NCBI GenBank assembly: GCA_018881555.1
Contig: JACAXG010000122.1
Location: 930,001-994,000 of the forward strand
Direction: 5' to 3'
Origin: Amblyornis subalaris
Lineage: Eukaryota > Chordata > Aves > Passeriformes > Ptilonorhynchidae
Length of the DNA stretch: 64,000 nt
In this document: positions 10,905-24,000 of the stretch, one piece after another
Layout of the letters: the number at the start of each line of letters is the position of its first letter
How positions within the stretch are numbered: the first letter of the stretch is position 1
Translations under genes and position numbers: made by a program
The notes under the pieces: generated by a model
What the model saw: only the letters and a program-made list of their open reading frames with translations
Told to the model about the DNA's origin: nothing
Databases searched by the model: none

Positions 10905-11149
10905 TTTGTTAAATGTGTAGGTAAAGCTTTTTTTTCCCCCTGATTTGCATAAGTTGTTTTTCCTGGATTTTATTTCTCTTGTCTTTTTGTTGTTTTCCTT
11001 TCTATTGTTGTAGTTGTTGTTGTTTAAACTGTTCTTATCTCAACCCACAAGTTTTCTTACTTTTATCCTTCTGATTCTCTCCCCCATCCCAACGGAAGGC
11101 TAGTGATCAAGTCGCTGTGCAGTAATTGCTGTCCAGGGTTAAACTATGA
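10905..11149 (+). mobile_element. 3' end of the ERV's 3' LTR
   Basis: A T-rich stretch (10928-11030) leads into the block 'aaactgttcttatctcaac' near 11026, then 'ctgattctctcccccatccc' near 11071, and ends 'gggttaaactatga' at about 11149. The same blocks occur in the same order, reverse-complemented, in the solo LTR (4609-4735) and at 57510-57690. The upstream part of the LTR with promoter elements is not recognisable, so only the 3' portion survives. Confidence 0.8.
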
Positions 11150-14100
11150 GATTGGCATTGGTTCAAAGAAATTATTCAGACTGGTGGGCCATCCCATCTC
11201 ATATACTGTCCTTGGCACTTGTGGCTGCTTTAGAAGAAGTTTAAGAAAATATGCAGTATAGTTACAGAATAGGTGAGGAGTATTTTTGCAGGGTGATGCA
11301 GTCACATTAATAATTAATAAATTTAAGTGCTAGAATTTCATTCTTCTGAATGTTGCATTCTTTTACCGAGGACTTGATTTCCGTGCTCTTCAAGTTTTCT
11401 TTAATTTGTACCTACAAATTTTCAAATATACTGGCTCCTTTTCCCAAAAGTTGAGAAAATATTAGTTTTCTCCTCTGTAATGTAAAACCTCTGAGAAAAT
11501 CCATTATTTCAAACCAGTACTATTATTTCCTCATCTGCCATGTTTTTATCTGGGAAATTTTCTACCTCTCTGAATTCCTACACAAAAAAAAAATGAATGA
11601 AAAAATAGTTCCTTGAAAACTTAGTAGAAATCGGCCTTCCCTTTATTTTCTTCAAATAAAGTGAAATAAGCTTAAGTGAAGGTTTTTCAACAGGTTCTTG
11701 TTCAGTGGCATTCTACCTTATGTAAAGCTACATGGACTTAATCAACTCTACAGTTCTTCTGGTATATTGGCACTTGCTTTTGCTTCGCATTTAATTTCTT
11801 CACTAAATAAATAAAATATGCTTGTCTGTGTATGCAGAGAAGTTGTATTTTTTTTCATTCAAACACACTTGGGAAATAAGATTTTTCAGACAGCTATACA
11901 CCAAGTACCACAGGTTGAAATATGCAAACAAAGAATACCACAAGTATAAAGAATCAAAAAACAAAAAAAAAGAAAATAATGTAGCTGTAGGGCATATAGG
12001 GTATTAAGAATGCTTTAAGAAATTTAAGTAGAATCAGAAATCTTTGTTGAGGCCTTCATGCATTCTGTAACTTTCTCGTGTCTAGTTTAAGACAACAGGT
12101 ATTAATAGTGAAATTATTTCTCATAGTAGTTGATGCTGAGCAGGGCACTTCTTTTCCAAGTTTAACCTAACTTTTTCTTTTGTTCCATGACCGATCCTTT
12201 ACTCCCCACTTCTTTTGTACTTGATAGAGGTGTTTTTCTGAGATAATTATAATTTATTTGTTAGATTGGTCTACACTGTTAATAACTCATGCTTACCACT
12301 GAGATTTGACATAAGTTCAAAGCTGGAGGTCAAGCCTCATTCCATAAGGGAACAATAGTAACTGTGTATAAAAGAAATACAGAGAATGAAAAACAAAAAA
12401 ACCAGAAATTTGGGTATTTTTCAGTAGATGTTTAGAGGACTGGTTTAGGCCAGATGGTTGTGGTTCCCACTATCTGCCTTTCTCTATTTTTCTAATGTTT
12501 GTTACCAAAAATCTTCTGTACTGAAAGAAGAACAGAAAAGGAGACAGAGTGAGTTCTAGGTGTCAGAAACACCAAAGAATATGAAGCAATTTTTTTTACA
12601 TGCTTCTGTATAGATTTAGAAACTTGAAGTGATAGTCACTTGAAATAGTACATCAAGTTAGGCTCACAAGTGAGAGTACCAAAAAAGAAACACTCCTAAA
12701 CAAAATTAATTCCTCTACAAAGACAAGTGGGGGGGGACATAAGTAAGAGTCTTCTCTTGGTATTGTCATACAGCTGTGGGATGGCTATTGCAGGGTAAAA
12801 ATAATCCCATGGTGCCCTGAAACCATTGGACAACCTCTTCCTGCATCCAGTGTGAGAATATGGGTGAAGTAAAGAGGCTGATGTGTGTATTACTGAGCTA
12901 TCCCAAGAAGACGAGACTAGGGAAGTGCCAGGACACCTTTCTGTACCTCCTTGGCTAAGCCTAGTGAGATGCCTCTTGAAATTAGTCAAATTCCAGGAGG
13001 AGAACAATGTTGCATGAAAAGAGGGGCTTCCTTTTCCTCCTCTCTAGGTTTGTGTCAGAATAACTTAACAAGGAGGAGAAAGGCAAAAATGCTTACTGTA
13101 TGAGATTATTCAGCCAGGTTACAGAAGAAAGAAGCCTTCTTCCAAAATCTCTGTTGCGCCTGGGCTCATTACTTGGAAGGTTGATCTCATACTGGGAAGC
13201 AAACCAAAATGTAACATCTGTCACCAGCCAGACATAGCTAAACTTTGAATTCTACATACACAACAGAAGCTTGGCAATGGTTTATTCTTCAGGACAAAAG
13301 GACACCTCTCCTGCCTAGAGCTTCACTGGAAGACACTGAATAAGAGCTATCTGGCAAAATTCTGGGTTTGTTTCCTCTGCTGGAGGCTGGCATGACTTTT
13401 CATACTTGTAGTCCCAAAAAATTGTCATGGAGTTTATCATCTATTCTATTTTGCACATGTACTGTGCCAGTCATGTTGTAGAGGCACACATTTGTCATGA
13501 CGTGTCCCTTAAGTTGTGTCAGCTTATTCTTTTTTGCCTTTTAGGGACTGAAAAGTGCAGGTTACATGACTGGCTGAAGGCAGAAGTTACTGGTCCTTGG
13601 AGTACCTGGTAGCCACTATGAAAGGCTTGCAGCCTTGTATTCTGCAAGGCACCTACATGAATTAGTCAAGAGAGGGCTGCAACTGTTTGTCCTGTACAGA
13701 CCACTTGAGAGGTTTGTGCTGGAGCTGCACACTGTGCGTGCTGGATCAGAAGCCTGGCAGAGGCATTGTCGCAGTATGCATGGATGTCTGCTGGAGCACT
13801 GATGCTTTGTGAGCAATTACCAATGCTGCTGCCAATACTAACTTTCTCAAGCACCTGAATGGTCTGCTTCTGCTTGGCCTTACTCACTTTGTCAGGGTTA
13901 GTCAGAAAAAAATTATTCCCCAGGTCAAAACAGCAGGAACAGTTGTTTCAGAGGTAAGGGGGGAGGAATAACTTCCTTCCTTTGTAGTGTGGCTTGCAGA
14001 TCACTCTCTAGGTATGCTCACCTTAATTCTGTGTTCCTGTAGGGTCCCAGGGTTTTGATCTTGCTCCAGTCCTCTTATGATGTGACTGTATGACTTGAGG

Positions 14101-14604
14101 CTTTTGGTTCTGAATTGCTGTCTTTCATTCAATTAAAAAGTCAATTTCTGATTTGTTAGTATGAAGGAAGTATTGGGAAGTTCTCTTTCCAGAAGGAATG
14201 CCTAGCCCACAGTTCCTTGTTGGCTGCATGAAACAAAACTTGTCCAAGCAGGCAAGGCCTTACACACCTATATTTCTATACTGCTGGCTGTATCTATCAG
14301 TAGAAAGCTCCTCCTAATATATGTTCTAAAATTCTTGTGAAACTTAGAGAAAGGTTTTATTTTCTCCTCATAACTTCTGCAAGTCATTCTGAAGAAAACC
14401 AAAAGTTTGAGAAGGTGGTTCTACCCACAAGGTTGTGCATTTGCAAATGGCAGATCCTGCGACTGGAGTCTTGTGGGAGAAACAACCTCAAAAAGGTGTC
14501 AATTCTATAGAATTATTGACCAGAGATGTATAAAATACTCAGTGAACATGAATTCAGATTATTCTGTAGGCTGGAACAGCAAATGTTTGTGCGATTGCCC
14601 TCCC
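11150..14604. other. No gene seen; AT-rich
   Basis: No supportable coding region. A frame near 13550-13612 follows a good polypyrimidine tract and AG (about 13530-13544), but it runs only about 20 codons to a stop and has no matching donor. A run of nine G lies near 12730. A second copy of the palindrome CATTTGCAAATG is at 14438-14449. Confidence 0.45.
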
Positions 14605-14710
14605 CCACCCTACTTTGATATCCAATTAATTGGGTTTAATAATTGTCCAACAGAATAATTATTCATCATGCTAGTTGTGACACTCAATTAGGATTGTAAT
14701 TGAGGTGCTG
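14605..14710. promoter_or_regulatory. Candidate homeodomain-site cluster (possible conserved enhancer)
   Basis: Within about 85 bases lie a perfect 12-base palindrome CCAATTAATTGG (14622-14633), TAATAATTG (about 14638-14646), AATAATTATTCAT (about 14654-14666), and a perfect 8-base inverted repeat CTCAATTA/TAATTGAG with a 6-base spacer (14683-14690 and 14697-14704). TAAT-core sites in such density and symmetry are typical of homeodomain-bound enhancers. The sequence is not a simple repeat. Whether it is conserved cannot be seen from one sequence, and AT-rich DNA gives TAAT words by chance. Confidence 0.35.
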
Positions 14711-17700
14711 TAGTATTCTAGCACTGGCTGAGAAAGAAAAAGCCCAGATTTGGATGAGGGGAAAGAATTTCTTTGAAATAAGGGAAGCTCCTTAAACCCC
14801 TGTGCTCTTTAACTGCAAATTTGTTATTGTATATGACCAGCCTCCCAACAAGGTCCAGTGTGTAATGTTGCTTCAATCCATCAGGTTTACATTTCCTCCT
14901 GTGAAAATATAGTTGGGCAGTGGTCTGCTCCTTGTGACCTTCGGATACGCTTCCTGTGTGCCAGTGATGTGGTAGGGCCCGGCATAACCGAGCTATTGTC
15001 CTTGCTTGCCGGACGAGTCCTTCCTGTCAGAGCATGGTAAAGTGTTCTGCTGGCTGCCAAAACTCCCCTTCACCCCACACCACCTCTCCCTCTGATTAAA
15101 AACAAAAAGCACCAGGATTCAGTATTTTCATAACTTTTGGGACATCTTGCATGGAGAGGAAGGGGGAGGGAGGGTGGATGCAGAGCAGCCACAACCAGCG
15201 TGTTTATGCCTGTCGATTTATGCCTTAGAGCTTCTCTCACTGGGTAGACCTGAACAAGCTGCTGCTGCTGTGCAGGCTTTTTCCATGTAGGAGAAGTGTC
15301 TGCTCTGCCCTGTATGGCAGGCATGAAAGCAGCTGGGGTCACGGTGAGCGGGTGAGGTTGCCAGAAGACTGCTGGGGTCACAAACTGTCTGGGAAGCAAG
15401 CAGCAAGTCTGGTGCTCACTTTTTTATGTGTCTGTGTTCAAAGATTGAAAACCCAGGGGATCTCAGACTTCCTATTCCTTTAAACTTAGAGATTGGTGTG
15501 TATACTGGATGAAATCTTAGCTCCTCTGTAATTTCAATGAAATCAGAGTTTTAATTTGTTAGGGGTGAGTAAAACCAAGGAAATAGTTGTGGTTTTGTGA
15601 CTATTAAAAGAGCATTCATTGTTTAACTTACCATACTTCCTACATTTGTAAGACTACAACAACACAAGCTTTTCTTTTACTCCTAGGCCAGATAGTTCAC
15701 AGCAGCCTGCAGAGATCTAAACCCATTGCTAACAAACAGCATGCACCTGAGATATTTTTCATGTTCTTTTCTAAAGGTTTATTTCAATTTCCACATCCAC
15801 TGTTGCTACTTCTCCAGGTACTTTTGAAATTCAAATAAATATTCTTTCTGCAAACACATGTTCTACCTGATTTCTCACCATGCATATAAAGATACAGCAT
15901 ATGTAGAATAAATATTAGGAAAAAAAAAAACAGCACGAAAAATATACATTGTACAATTTGAAAACACATGTATTTGAACAAATATTAATAGATTTTTTCA
16001 CAATTTTTCAAATTTTACTTTTGTCATCTCTAATTAGCTTTTCTAAATAATAGTTTATCTCTCTCCGAAATGTTGAAATGTGTTTAGGAAATACATTACT
16101 AAAGTATGCTACTTTGCATAATATATATCAAACCGTATATATATATCAAAACAGTGCTGTGCTTTTTAATTTGTTTTGTTCTTGTCAAATGGCTGAAAAC
16201 AGTTTCAAGTTCATCAGAGAAGAAATTGTCACTCTGTTTTGTTGGGAGTTGATTTAACAGATTACTTTGTGACAGAGATCTGGGATTCCTTAATTTCTGC
16301 ACCTCATGTTGAAATATAAATGGGTATTTTCTAAAGGTCCTATGTATTTCTATGGAAACACTTGTGCCAAAACTGGCTATTGTACTGCAATCATGAACCA
16401 TACCACAGCTTTCATGCAGTCCCATCCAAAAGCTGAAGGCCTGGCATTTTGCCATCCTGGAAAAGAATAGATCATGGTTTTACTAACATTGTCTTGAGAC
16501 TGAAGAAATGCTATACAAATAAATTTAACCTGCATATTGTTATTTTGTTATTCCTTAATTGCACAGTAACTGCTTGCTATAAGTTAACAAACATAATGAA
16601 ATCATCCCGGAACCCTAAGGTTATGAGCCTAATTCCTTCTAGAGTCACTGTAGAAACAAAATATTGAAGCGGGACTGTGTAATTTGTTTCCTGTAGCTTT
16701 ATGAGACTTGCATTTCTAATTCAGGTCTATCTTTGTGAAGATGAAATCTGTGGAAGAGGACAGGGCTGCCCAGGTACGTCATGATTCATCTGACTTCAAA
16801 AGGTAAGGAGCACAGTGTAGTAGACTACTAGTTCACTCGTGCCGTGAGTATTTACTAACATGTGGGAATGCATTAATCTCATAATGGAGGTGTCCATTTT
16901 GTATGAAACCAAAAAATTTGTATAGAAGAATTCGCTGTATAAGTAGCCCATCTCTAGTGCACCGAAGAGCCTTCTGTAAAACCCATGTGTATTTCTAACC
17001 CTGTGATTTTTTATTGCTCTCAAATCATTGCTGGACAGTGTCCTTAGTTTCATGTGGTACCGAGGACTACGCAACAGATTCCAGTGAGAAAGTTTCTCCC
17101 CTTTCTACTGTTGAAAATACAGAATCTAACTATAGGATTGAAGTCAAAATAGCAGCATACAAAGTGCCATGAATGTGGTCATTCTCTGTGAATGAATGTA
17201 AGTGTGTTTTCTTTATGGAACAAGAGCAAGTGAGCAGTGTTTAACGTGCTATGTCCATAATGCGTATATTTATTCCCTGTGTTGTGGGCTGTTACGTCAG
17301 GTGTTTGCAGGGGAAAGAATGTCTTTTGTTTTAAAAAAAAGAAGCTATAAATAAAAATGGTGAGTGCTGTCACAATGCAAAAAGGAAAAAAAATTTGCTA
17401 TGGTGTTTTACAGCTCAGCACAGATCATTTTGTAAGTTGCAGCTAGGGTTTTAACTAAAAGCTGAAAAATTCGCAAATTCTGACCGTGGTCTCTGTAGTG
17501 CAAATTCAGAATGATCATATATTGTCAATGAAGCTGTTGAGACATTTGCATTAAAATAAATGATTTGTAGTGACCAACATGCTGGCAGGGCCATTAAATT
17601 CCAAACAACCCACACAGTTCCACAGGGATCATAAGCAGATCATGGTGAAGTTTGTGGCTGTCTTTTTTTGTGGTGTCCAAGGCTTGGGGTTTTTTCATTC

Positions 17701-20700
17701 CCTCATGGCATCAGTCACTTGGGTCACACAGAGCAGTGGCAGGCAATGTGTGAATGCCAGACCCCTGGTGGGTCAGCCACGACTGTGCCTCATGTGGCTG
17801 TGGGAGAGGCAGCTGTCTTCGGGAACACTGGGTACACCATGGTTCATTTGATTTCAGAAAGTCAGACTCTGCTCTTCTGGGACCACTTCCCTAAGCCCTG
17901 AGTCTTTTACTACTCTGAGCAACACAGGTATGAAGAGATTATTTTAAGGGAGAAAATGTGGAAAATGAGGAAAGGCTTAGGGTGACAATGTGAGAGGGTT
18001 TGTCAAGTCTGAGGTTGCCACTCACATTGAGTCTGAAGGCTTTACCAGCATGCCAGGCAGCACCTCAGCCATCTGCTCTAGGAAATCTTTTCAACTTGAG
18101 TGGCCTGATTTGCTAGCCTCTGGATTTGCAGCCTAACAGGTTGCCTTGAAATGGTATTATGCCAAAGGCTGATTATGTTGCTGAGGAGACTTCTCCAGGA
18201 GTTTCTTGGAAGATGGTGAGTGTTCTGCTTTCATCTTTGTGAGGCACAGCTCTTGGTGTGTGGATGAAATAGAGGATTTGCACAGATGGTCACTCTAACA
18301 CACCAGTGAACAAGTTCTGTCCTACAGTATAGCTTTTCTACCTTCTGGTGTTTCAAAACAAGATTTTTCGCACTCAAAAGCCATGCAATATTTATACCGC
18401 ATTTGAGCAAACAAAACCGTAACGTTTTCCACATAATCAGAAAGACAGAGCTGGGACTAAAAGATCTGCTCAGTGCATCTTATTGAAACATTAGGGATAA
18501 AAATACAGAGAACAGGGCAGAAAATAGAAGTGGAAGTAATTGTAATTATATTATTCAACCTCACAGTATGTTCCTACCCTGCCCCTCCATTTTCTCATAT
18601 TGACAATCAATGGTTTATTTTCAAAGATAACAAGCTGTTCGTTATGAAAAGATAAAAAAGAATGAACTTAGGTAAGAGGGAAGGAAAATGGGGTGTTATA
18701 GAGGATGAAAAGAAAAGGAACAGGGCAAAGAGGGTCATTCTGGTATCCTCTTTAAATAATCTCATAATGTTGGGGTCAGTTAAATTGAAGGGTAGAAAAA
18801 GCATGAAAATTACATAAACTGAAAGTATGAAACAGTATACCATGAAGTTAGCCTTTGAATCTTGCTGCTACAAGCGTTGCTGTGTAAACAAGCATTGCAG
18901 CTTTGAGAAGAATCTGATATTACCATGAAAAAAGGAAGCATCCATCATCATTGCAAAATGGGATAAAATTTCCATGACAGCATTCTTCATGCCTGCAAAT
19001 GCAAATTCCTTTGGTTAAGGAACTAAGAAAGGTTAAGTTTAAGAAAACTGCCAGTGGGAGCAAGGTGTCTCAAAGCATTCCAAGAGCTGTGTGGCTTGGC
19101 AGTGTCTTGTAGAGTCCATACAATGACCAAAGGGATACTGTTCTGATAAGGAATGTCATAGTCCTATGCTTGGTAAGACCTCTGTTTTCATTCCCCAAAG
19201 TGCCTGACTTTATCTCTTGCCCAATCTTACAGGCCCTTGATATTGTGTGTGTGAGCTAGAGAAGTGATTTGGTCTGTGGTTAGCCAGGCTTTCGGAGCTC
19301 CTCAGGCTCTGAAGGACAAATTCCTGCAGCCACATCTCTGTTTTCAGAGAGCAGAATCTCGCTTGAATTCAGGCCTTTACTCTGTCCTGAAACTTTAGAT
19401 TCAGACTGTGTTCACCAGTTAAGTCAACCATGGCAGGTTTGACTCACTGGCTGTGACAGCATGGCATTTATTCCTCATGAATATCACATTCATGCCTCCA
19501 TTGAAATCCAGAAACTTGAGATTTGCTTTTTTTTCTCCTTTTTTTATTTTTTTTCCCTCTTCCTTGATATCTTAAGACTTCCAGCTGCTCAGTTTTTCTT
19601 TAAAAAGAACTTCATTTGCCAACGTTGTAATGAGGATTGGCCCCTCCAATCTGAAGGTATTGGGATGTCAGGGGAGAAAGAAAAAGTGCTGAAGAGCATT
19701 ATGTGCGGTGCTTAAGTGCTCTGTGCGTGTTCCACATTTGCCTACTCCATCTTTCCCTCCTCTTCCCCCTCCCCGCTGCAGACTCACATCTGTCTGCCCT
19801 CTGGCTCACCTCACCTACAGCCTCCCTTCCAGGAGGAGAAGTGGTGATCTCATTTGGAGCACACCAGTCACTGTGCTGCACAGGCTCTACTCACAGGGCT
19901 TCACTGCCTAAAGTTTATGTATCTGCAGGCCTAAAAGTCCAACTCTATTTTCTGCTTTTTTCTTTTTTTTCTCATTGAAGGCTTACTGTGCCAGGTAAGT
20001 TTCTGACAATAGACACTTTGATCATGAAGAAAAAATTTATCCAGTTAAAATAGAAACCAACTACATGCAATATGATATTTAATAACTTACCCATATCTCT
20101 GGAGAAAGTGAGCCCCGTGGTGGGCCTATGATCCCATGTCTGGTGTTCAAGCTGTCTCCTCCCTCAAGTTCTTGCTTTATTGAGGTATGTGTGATACTGT
20201 GCAGGCAGAATGTTTGTGTGTGCTGCCTTACCTTTTTAAAATTATTTTTTCCTTCTATTTCCCAATACAAAATGTAGAAGTCTGTTAATTTATTTCATAG
20301 ATTCATGGAGAGTATACCACAGTTACCTTCCTCTTCTCATCAGTGACAGACCTGTGGCTTCCTCCTCAGAGCAGAAGGTAAATGGTCGTATATCAAAGTA
20401 CTATTGTGTGGGTTTGGGTTTTTTTTCCCATGGTAGCCAGAAAATGGGCTTGCTTTTCTAATATTTCAGATTTAGAATCCAAACTCAGAAGCACTAAGAT
20501 ATCTAGGGTCAGTGTGAGAATGATCATTATGGATGTCACTTAGCTGTGGCAAATTGATTTCATTTTATGCTGGTTGTCCTCCTAGGGATGACTATTCCCC
20601 TGTTGGTTTTTGAATATTGCATTTTAAAGACCATTCCTCCCTGTGTTAAAATAAGACCTGTTTTTCACAAGATTCATTATGATCACTTCTGGACCCAAAC

Positions 20701-21000
20701 TTTTGCAACATGAAAGTTCAGTACAAGCTCTTCACCAAATTAAATCTACATGCGTGTTTCTAAGATGTAGTTGAGATAATGTATTTCTAAAACAGAATAC
20801 ATTCTTACATCAGGCTTTCCAGTCTGAGAAGTGGTGCAGCTCTTTCTTTCTGGCTTTGCTCTAAGAACTTGTCAGTGGACAGAGAGATACCTAAATCTAA
20901 TTGTGAAGGCCTTGACATTTTTGTTGCTGTTGGCTCACGGCAGTAGAATAGAAGTTATTTGGGAACGAAAAGCAAGCATGATGAAAACCTGATCACAGAG
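14711..21000. other. No gene seen over 6.3 kb
   Basis: AT-rich single-copy-looking sequence. The longest frame is a 118-codon minus-strand one at 16099-16455, with no recognisable domain and overlapping the AT-rich tract at about 16125-16150. A TTACGTCA (CRE-like) word is at 17292-17299. No LINE, LTR or processed-gene signature was recognised. Confidence 0.45.
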
Positions 21001-24000
21001 TCATTTTTTCCAGACATCTGATTCACATTCTTAATTTTATTTTACTTTTTTTCCTTAGTAGGTGGATGGCTCTGCTGAAATGTTTCTGGATGTGCAAGCT
21101 TTGAGGTGATTCTGTCAATTCACTGGGCAAACCCTTGACTCTTTGTGTGGGTGTGTTGGAGAGCCAGCTGGCACTGTTCAGAGTTGTCCTGAAAGCAGAT
21201 GTTCTGGGAGCCATGCTGAAGTGCAGGCCTGATTTCATCAAGTGTATGAAGTGGACATATGGAGGATGTTCACCTTTTCGGGAAACCAGGTTGGTAACAG
21301 CACGTAGAAGTACGTTCCTGAGGTGTTAACTGAGGTGGGAGCTCTGTGGCAGTTGGTCCCTGTCCTGAGTGGCCTATAATGAACATGAATATTCGACATT
21401 TAAGGAACTGAAATACAGAGATTGCATCCCCAAACTTGTGTTTGTCTATATGACCCAACCAATGCAAAGTTCAGTGCATTATCAGGATCTGTGGAGTAAG
21501 CACAAAATCTTTGGATTCTCTGAAATTTTGGTCAGCCGCCACCTTTTCCATGTGATCATGCCAAATTTTAGGGAAGACAATCTCTCTCTTCCCTCCTTGG
21601 CCCACACCCCAGCAGCTCCAAATCCCTAAAAACCTAGTCTCTGAGTATCTTAAAACTGCATGCTGGCTTTTTAATGTGGCATATTTGTCTGAAAGCTACT
21701 TTCCTCTCTGTGTGATATGGTGAGGTACAAGGAGCAGGAGTGATTAAAACCGGCTGTTTTCCCTGAGCAGTTTTGCTGTGTTCTTTTCATTTAGAGTTCT
21801 TTTAATAAAGAATGAGAAAGCAGTGAAATTGATAAGACGGCATAGGAATATTCTTCTCTGTATGGAAATTGCTGCAACAGAATGGAATTTCAATGGTGTT
21901 AGGAAACCAACTCTTAAGCTAGTCTACAGAATTCTCTCTAATAAACTTTTATTAAATTAGCCTGTTGAATTCTGTCAGGTTTTTTATCCTTTCATAATGT
22001 CATAGGATTTCCTGATAAAGGGATGGATCTGTTTTTGCTTTTTTGCGCCCCAGATTGTTTCTACAGCTCAAGTAAATAGAAGCCGAAGCATTATGGTGCT
22101 TGCCTTCCCTGTAGTGTTTTTCAGGAAAATGTCTCTATTGATAGAAGAGCCTGGTCATTACCACCCTCCTTCCCCCCCCCCCCGGCACGGTTTAAAACTT
22201 TCTGGAACAAACCTTTTACGAAGGAAAACAAGTCTGATCAAAGCATTTTGAAGGAAATATTTTAAGTGAGAGTGATGACTTGAATGCCTCCCTGATCTTT
22301 CGACAAAATGATGTTTTCTTCCTCTCTATTAGTCTTGCAGGACTTAGCTTTCCTTGTTGGCAGCCAGGATCTTGGTGCTGGAGTGTGCCTTTGTGGAAGG
22401 GAGCTGTCTACTGCATCTGGGTTACAATCATCCTGATTCCTTTTCTTCTCAAACCAAAATGAACTCCTATGAACCATTTAATGTCTTCATTGTCTTCAAA
22501 AGTGGTCTTTTACTTGTGCCCTGCATGTGTCCCACTGCATGCTGCCTGTAACAGCAGGCATTCAGCCACATCCTGAAAATACAAGAAGGTCAAGGGATGC
22601 TAATGTGACATTTAACAGTGCGCATTACTGACAAGTGACATTTTATTGGAGGAGGTCTCATAAAGAGAACAGTTTAACAAGAATCAGGAAGTGAACATAC
22701 AGTTATAATTTAAAAAAATTAGCGCACTTCTATTTTGTGATGGTTTTTGTCAGCAAGTAATTTCTACAAACTTCAGTACTAGTTTATTTGTGGCAGTGAT
22801 GTACAGTAAGGGAAAAGGAAACAAGAAATGCTCCACCTTTTATTGGAAACCAGTGCTGAAATTTAGGATTAGTTTCATCTGGCAAGACAAATATTTTGTC
22901 TTCTGTTTTCAGTCATTGTGTAAAATTAGTTTGATTAATAAAAGGGAAAGTGGTCAGGCAGTCATGTTACCTTAACTTTTAAGCAGTAGCCTAGAAGTCT
23001 TGAAAGATATTTATGTTTTCAGGATGGAACCCAATACAGCACTGCTGCAGAATGCAAGTTCATTATTTCAGTCCCAAGTCTGGTTTGTTGATTGTCGAAA
23101 TGACCTAAATTCTCCTTGTAACTCTTCCCATTTTCTTTTATCATTTACCTATTTTAATGTATAAGTGAAAGATATCTGTGAATAAATAATCATTCATATC
23201 TCACTTTCAGGCCAAGATGACCTACCTCAAGAGAGGGGGAAAAAGAGACTTTGTTAAATTTGTGCTTGAACAGGCTGATTGCCTCTACTTTTAAACACCT
23301 CACTGTGTAAGGTTGATCTGCTGACATGTTTTCGAAGTATGGCTTTTGTCAAACCACACCGTCCTAGCAGGCAGAGCAGCTACACTCCAAGCATGTGTAG
23401 AGATGGGGAAGGGTAACAGGAGCAAAGATCACAGCTGGTATGTTGTCAAAGGGGAAATCATCTGCCCTATCCCTGTAAAAGGACCTTATGCTTGTAAAAC
23501 TCAACCACAGGCAAAACCACCAGGAAGATGCCAATTAAAAACACTGGATCCAATTTATTCAGCAGGCACATGTTTTCAGGAAGGATTAGGAGAGAAAAAG
23601 TGGAGAGGAAATGAGAAACACCCTTGTCAAGGTCAGATATAAAGCAGAAGGGCATCACTTATTTCATATCAGAGCATGAGGGAAATTGGCAGGCCCTAGG
23701 AAGTGGTATCTAATCGTGCTTGTGGCCCCCCAATCAGAAAGGGAAGGTAACTGTCAGAAAAATCTTCCTCATTAAAGAGTCAGCATGTGAGAGCAAGACA
23801 CCCTCAGATGACAGGTTATTAGAGGATTTTTGTTTGCTTTAAGGTTGGGATTTTTTTTATTTCTCTTGAAAGTTGGCAACTCTGGGCATCTTTCATCAGG
23901 TAACAGGAAACGTAGCCTGTCTATTCAATGAAACACACCAATGTCATTGGGCTTGTGTGCTGTCACTCTGATGAGTCCTCTTCATCCTGCGTGTTTCATC

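Larger units (their letters stand above)
7641..11149 (+). mobile_element. Decayed endogenous retrovirus, gag-pro-pol plus partial 3' LTR
   Basis: Coding remnants appear in retroviral order: gag-like (about 7.64-8.34 kb), aspartic protease (about 8.34-8.64 kb), reverse transcriptase (about 8.66-10.44 kb, partly duplicated) and RNase H (about 10.44-10.69 kb). The 3' end of an LTR closes it at 11149. Every region carries stops and frameshifts. No 5' LTR is visible, and no clear integrase or envelope region remains. The 3' LTR tail is related to the solo LTR at 4.6-5.2 kb and the fragment at 57.5 kb. The YIDD/YMDD motifs and LTR type suggest an avian ERV of the ERV-L-like group, but that class assignment is from memory. 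A 15-base gap at 9723-9737 makes the internal structure uncertain. Confidence 0.9.

Noticed and set aside
13530..13615. Exon with a good polypyrimidine tract and acceptor
   Set aside because: The frame after the acceptor reaches a stop within about 20 codons and there is no convincing donor; one acceptor-like site per few kilobases is expected by chance.
15150..15180. G-quadruplex candidate in a G-rich stretch
   Set aside because: Only three runs of three or more G are close together; the fourth is two bases, so the standard pattern is not met.
16099..16455. 118-codon minus-strand open frame
   Set aside because: No domain, ends in AT-repeat sequence, and no flanking splice signals.
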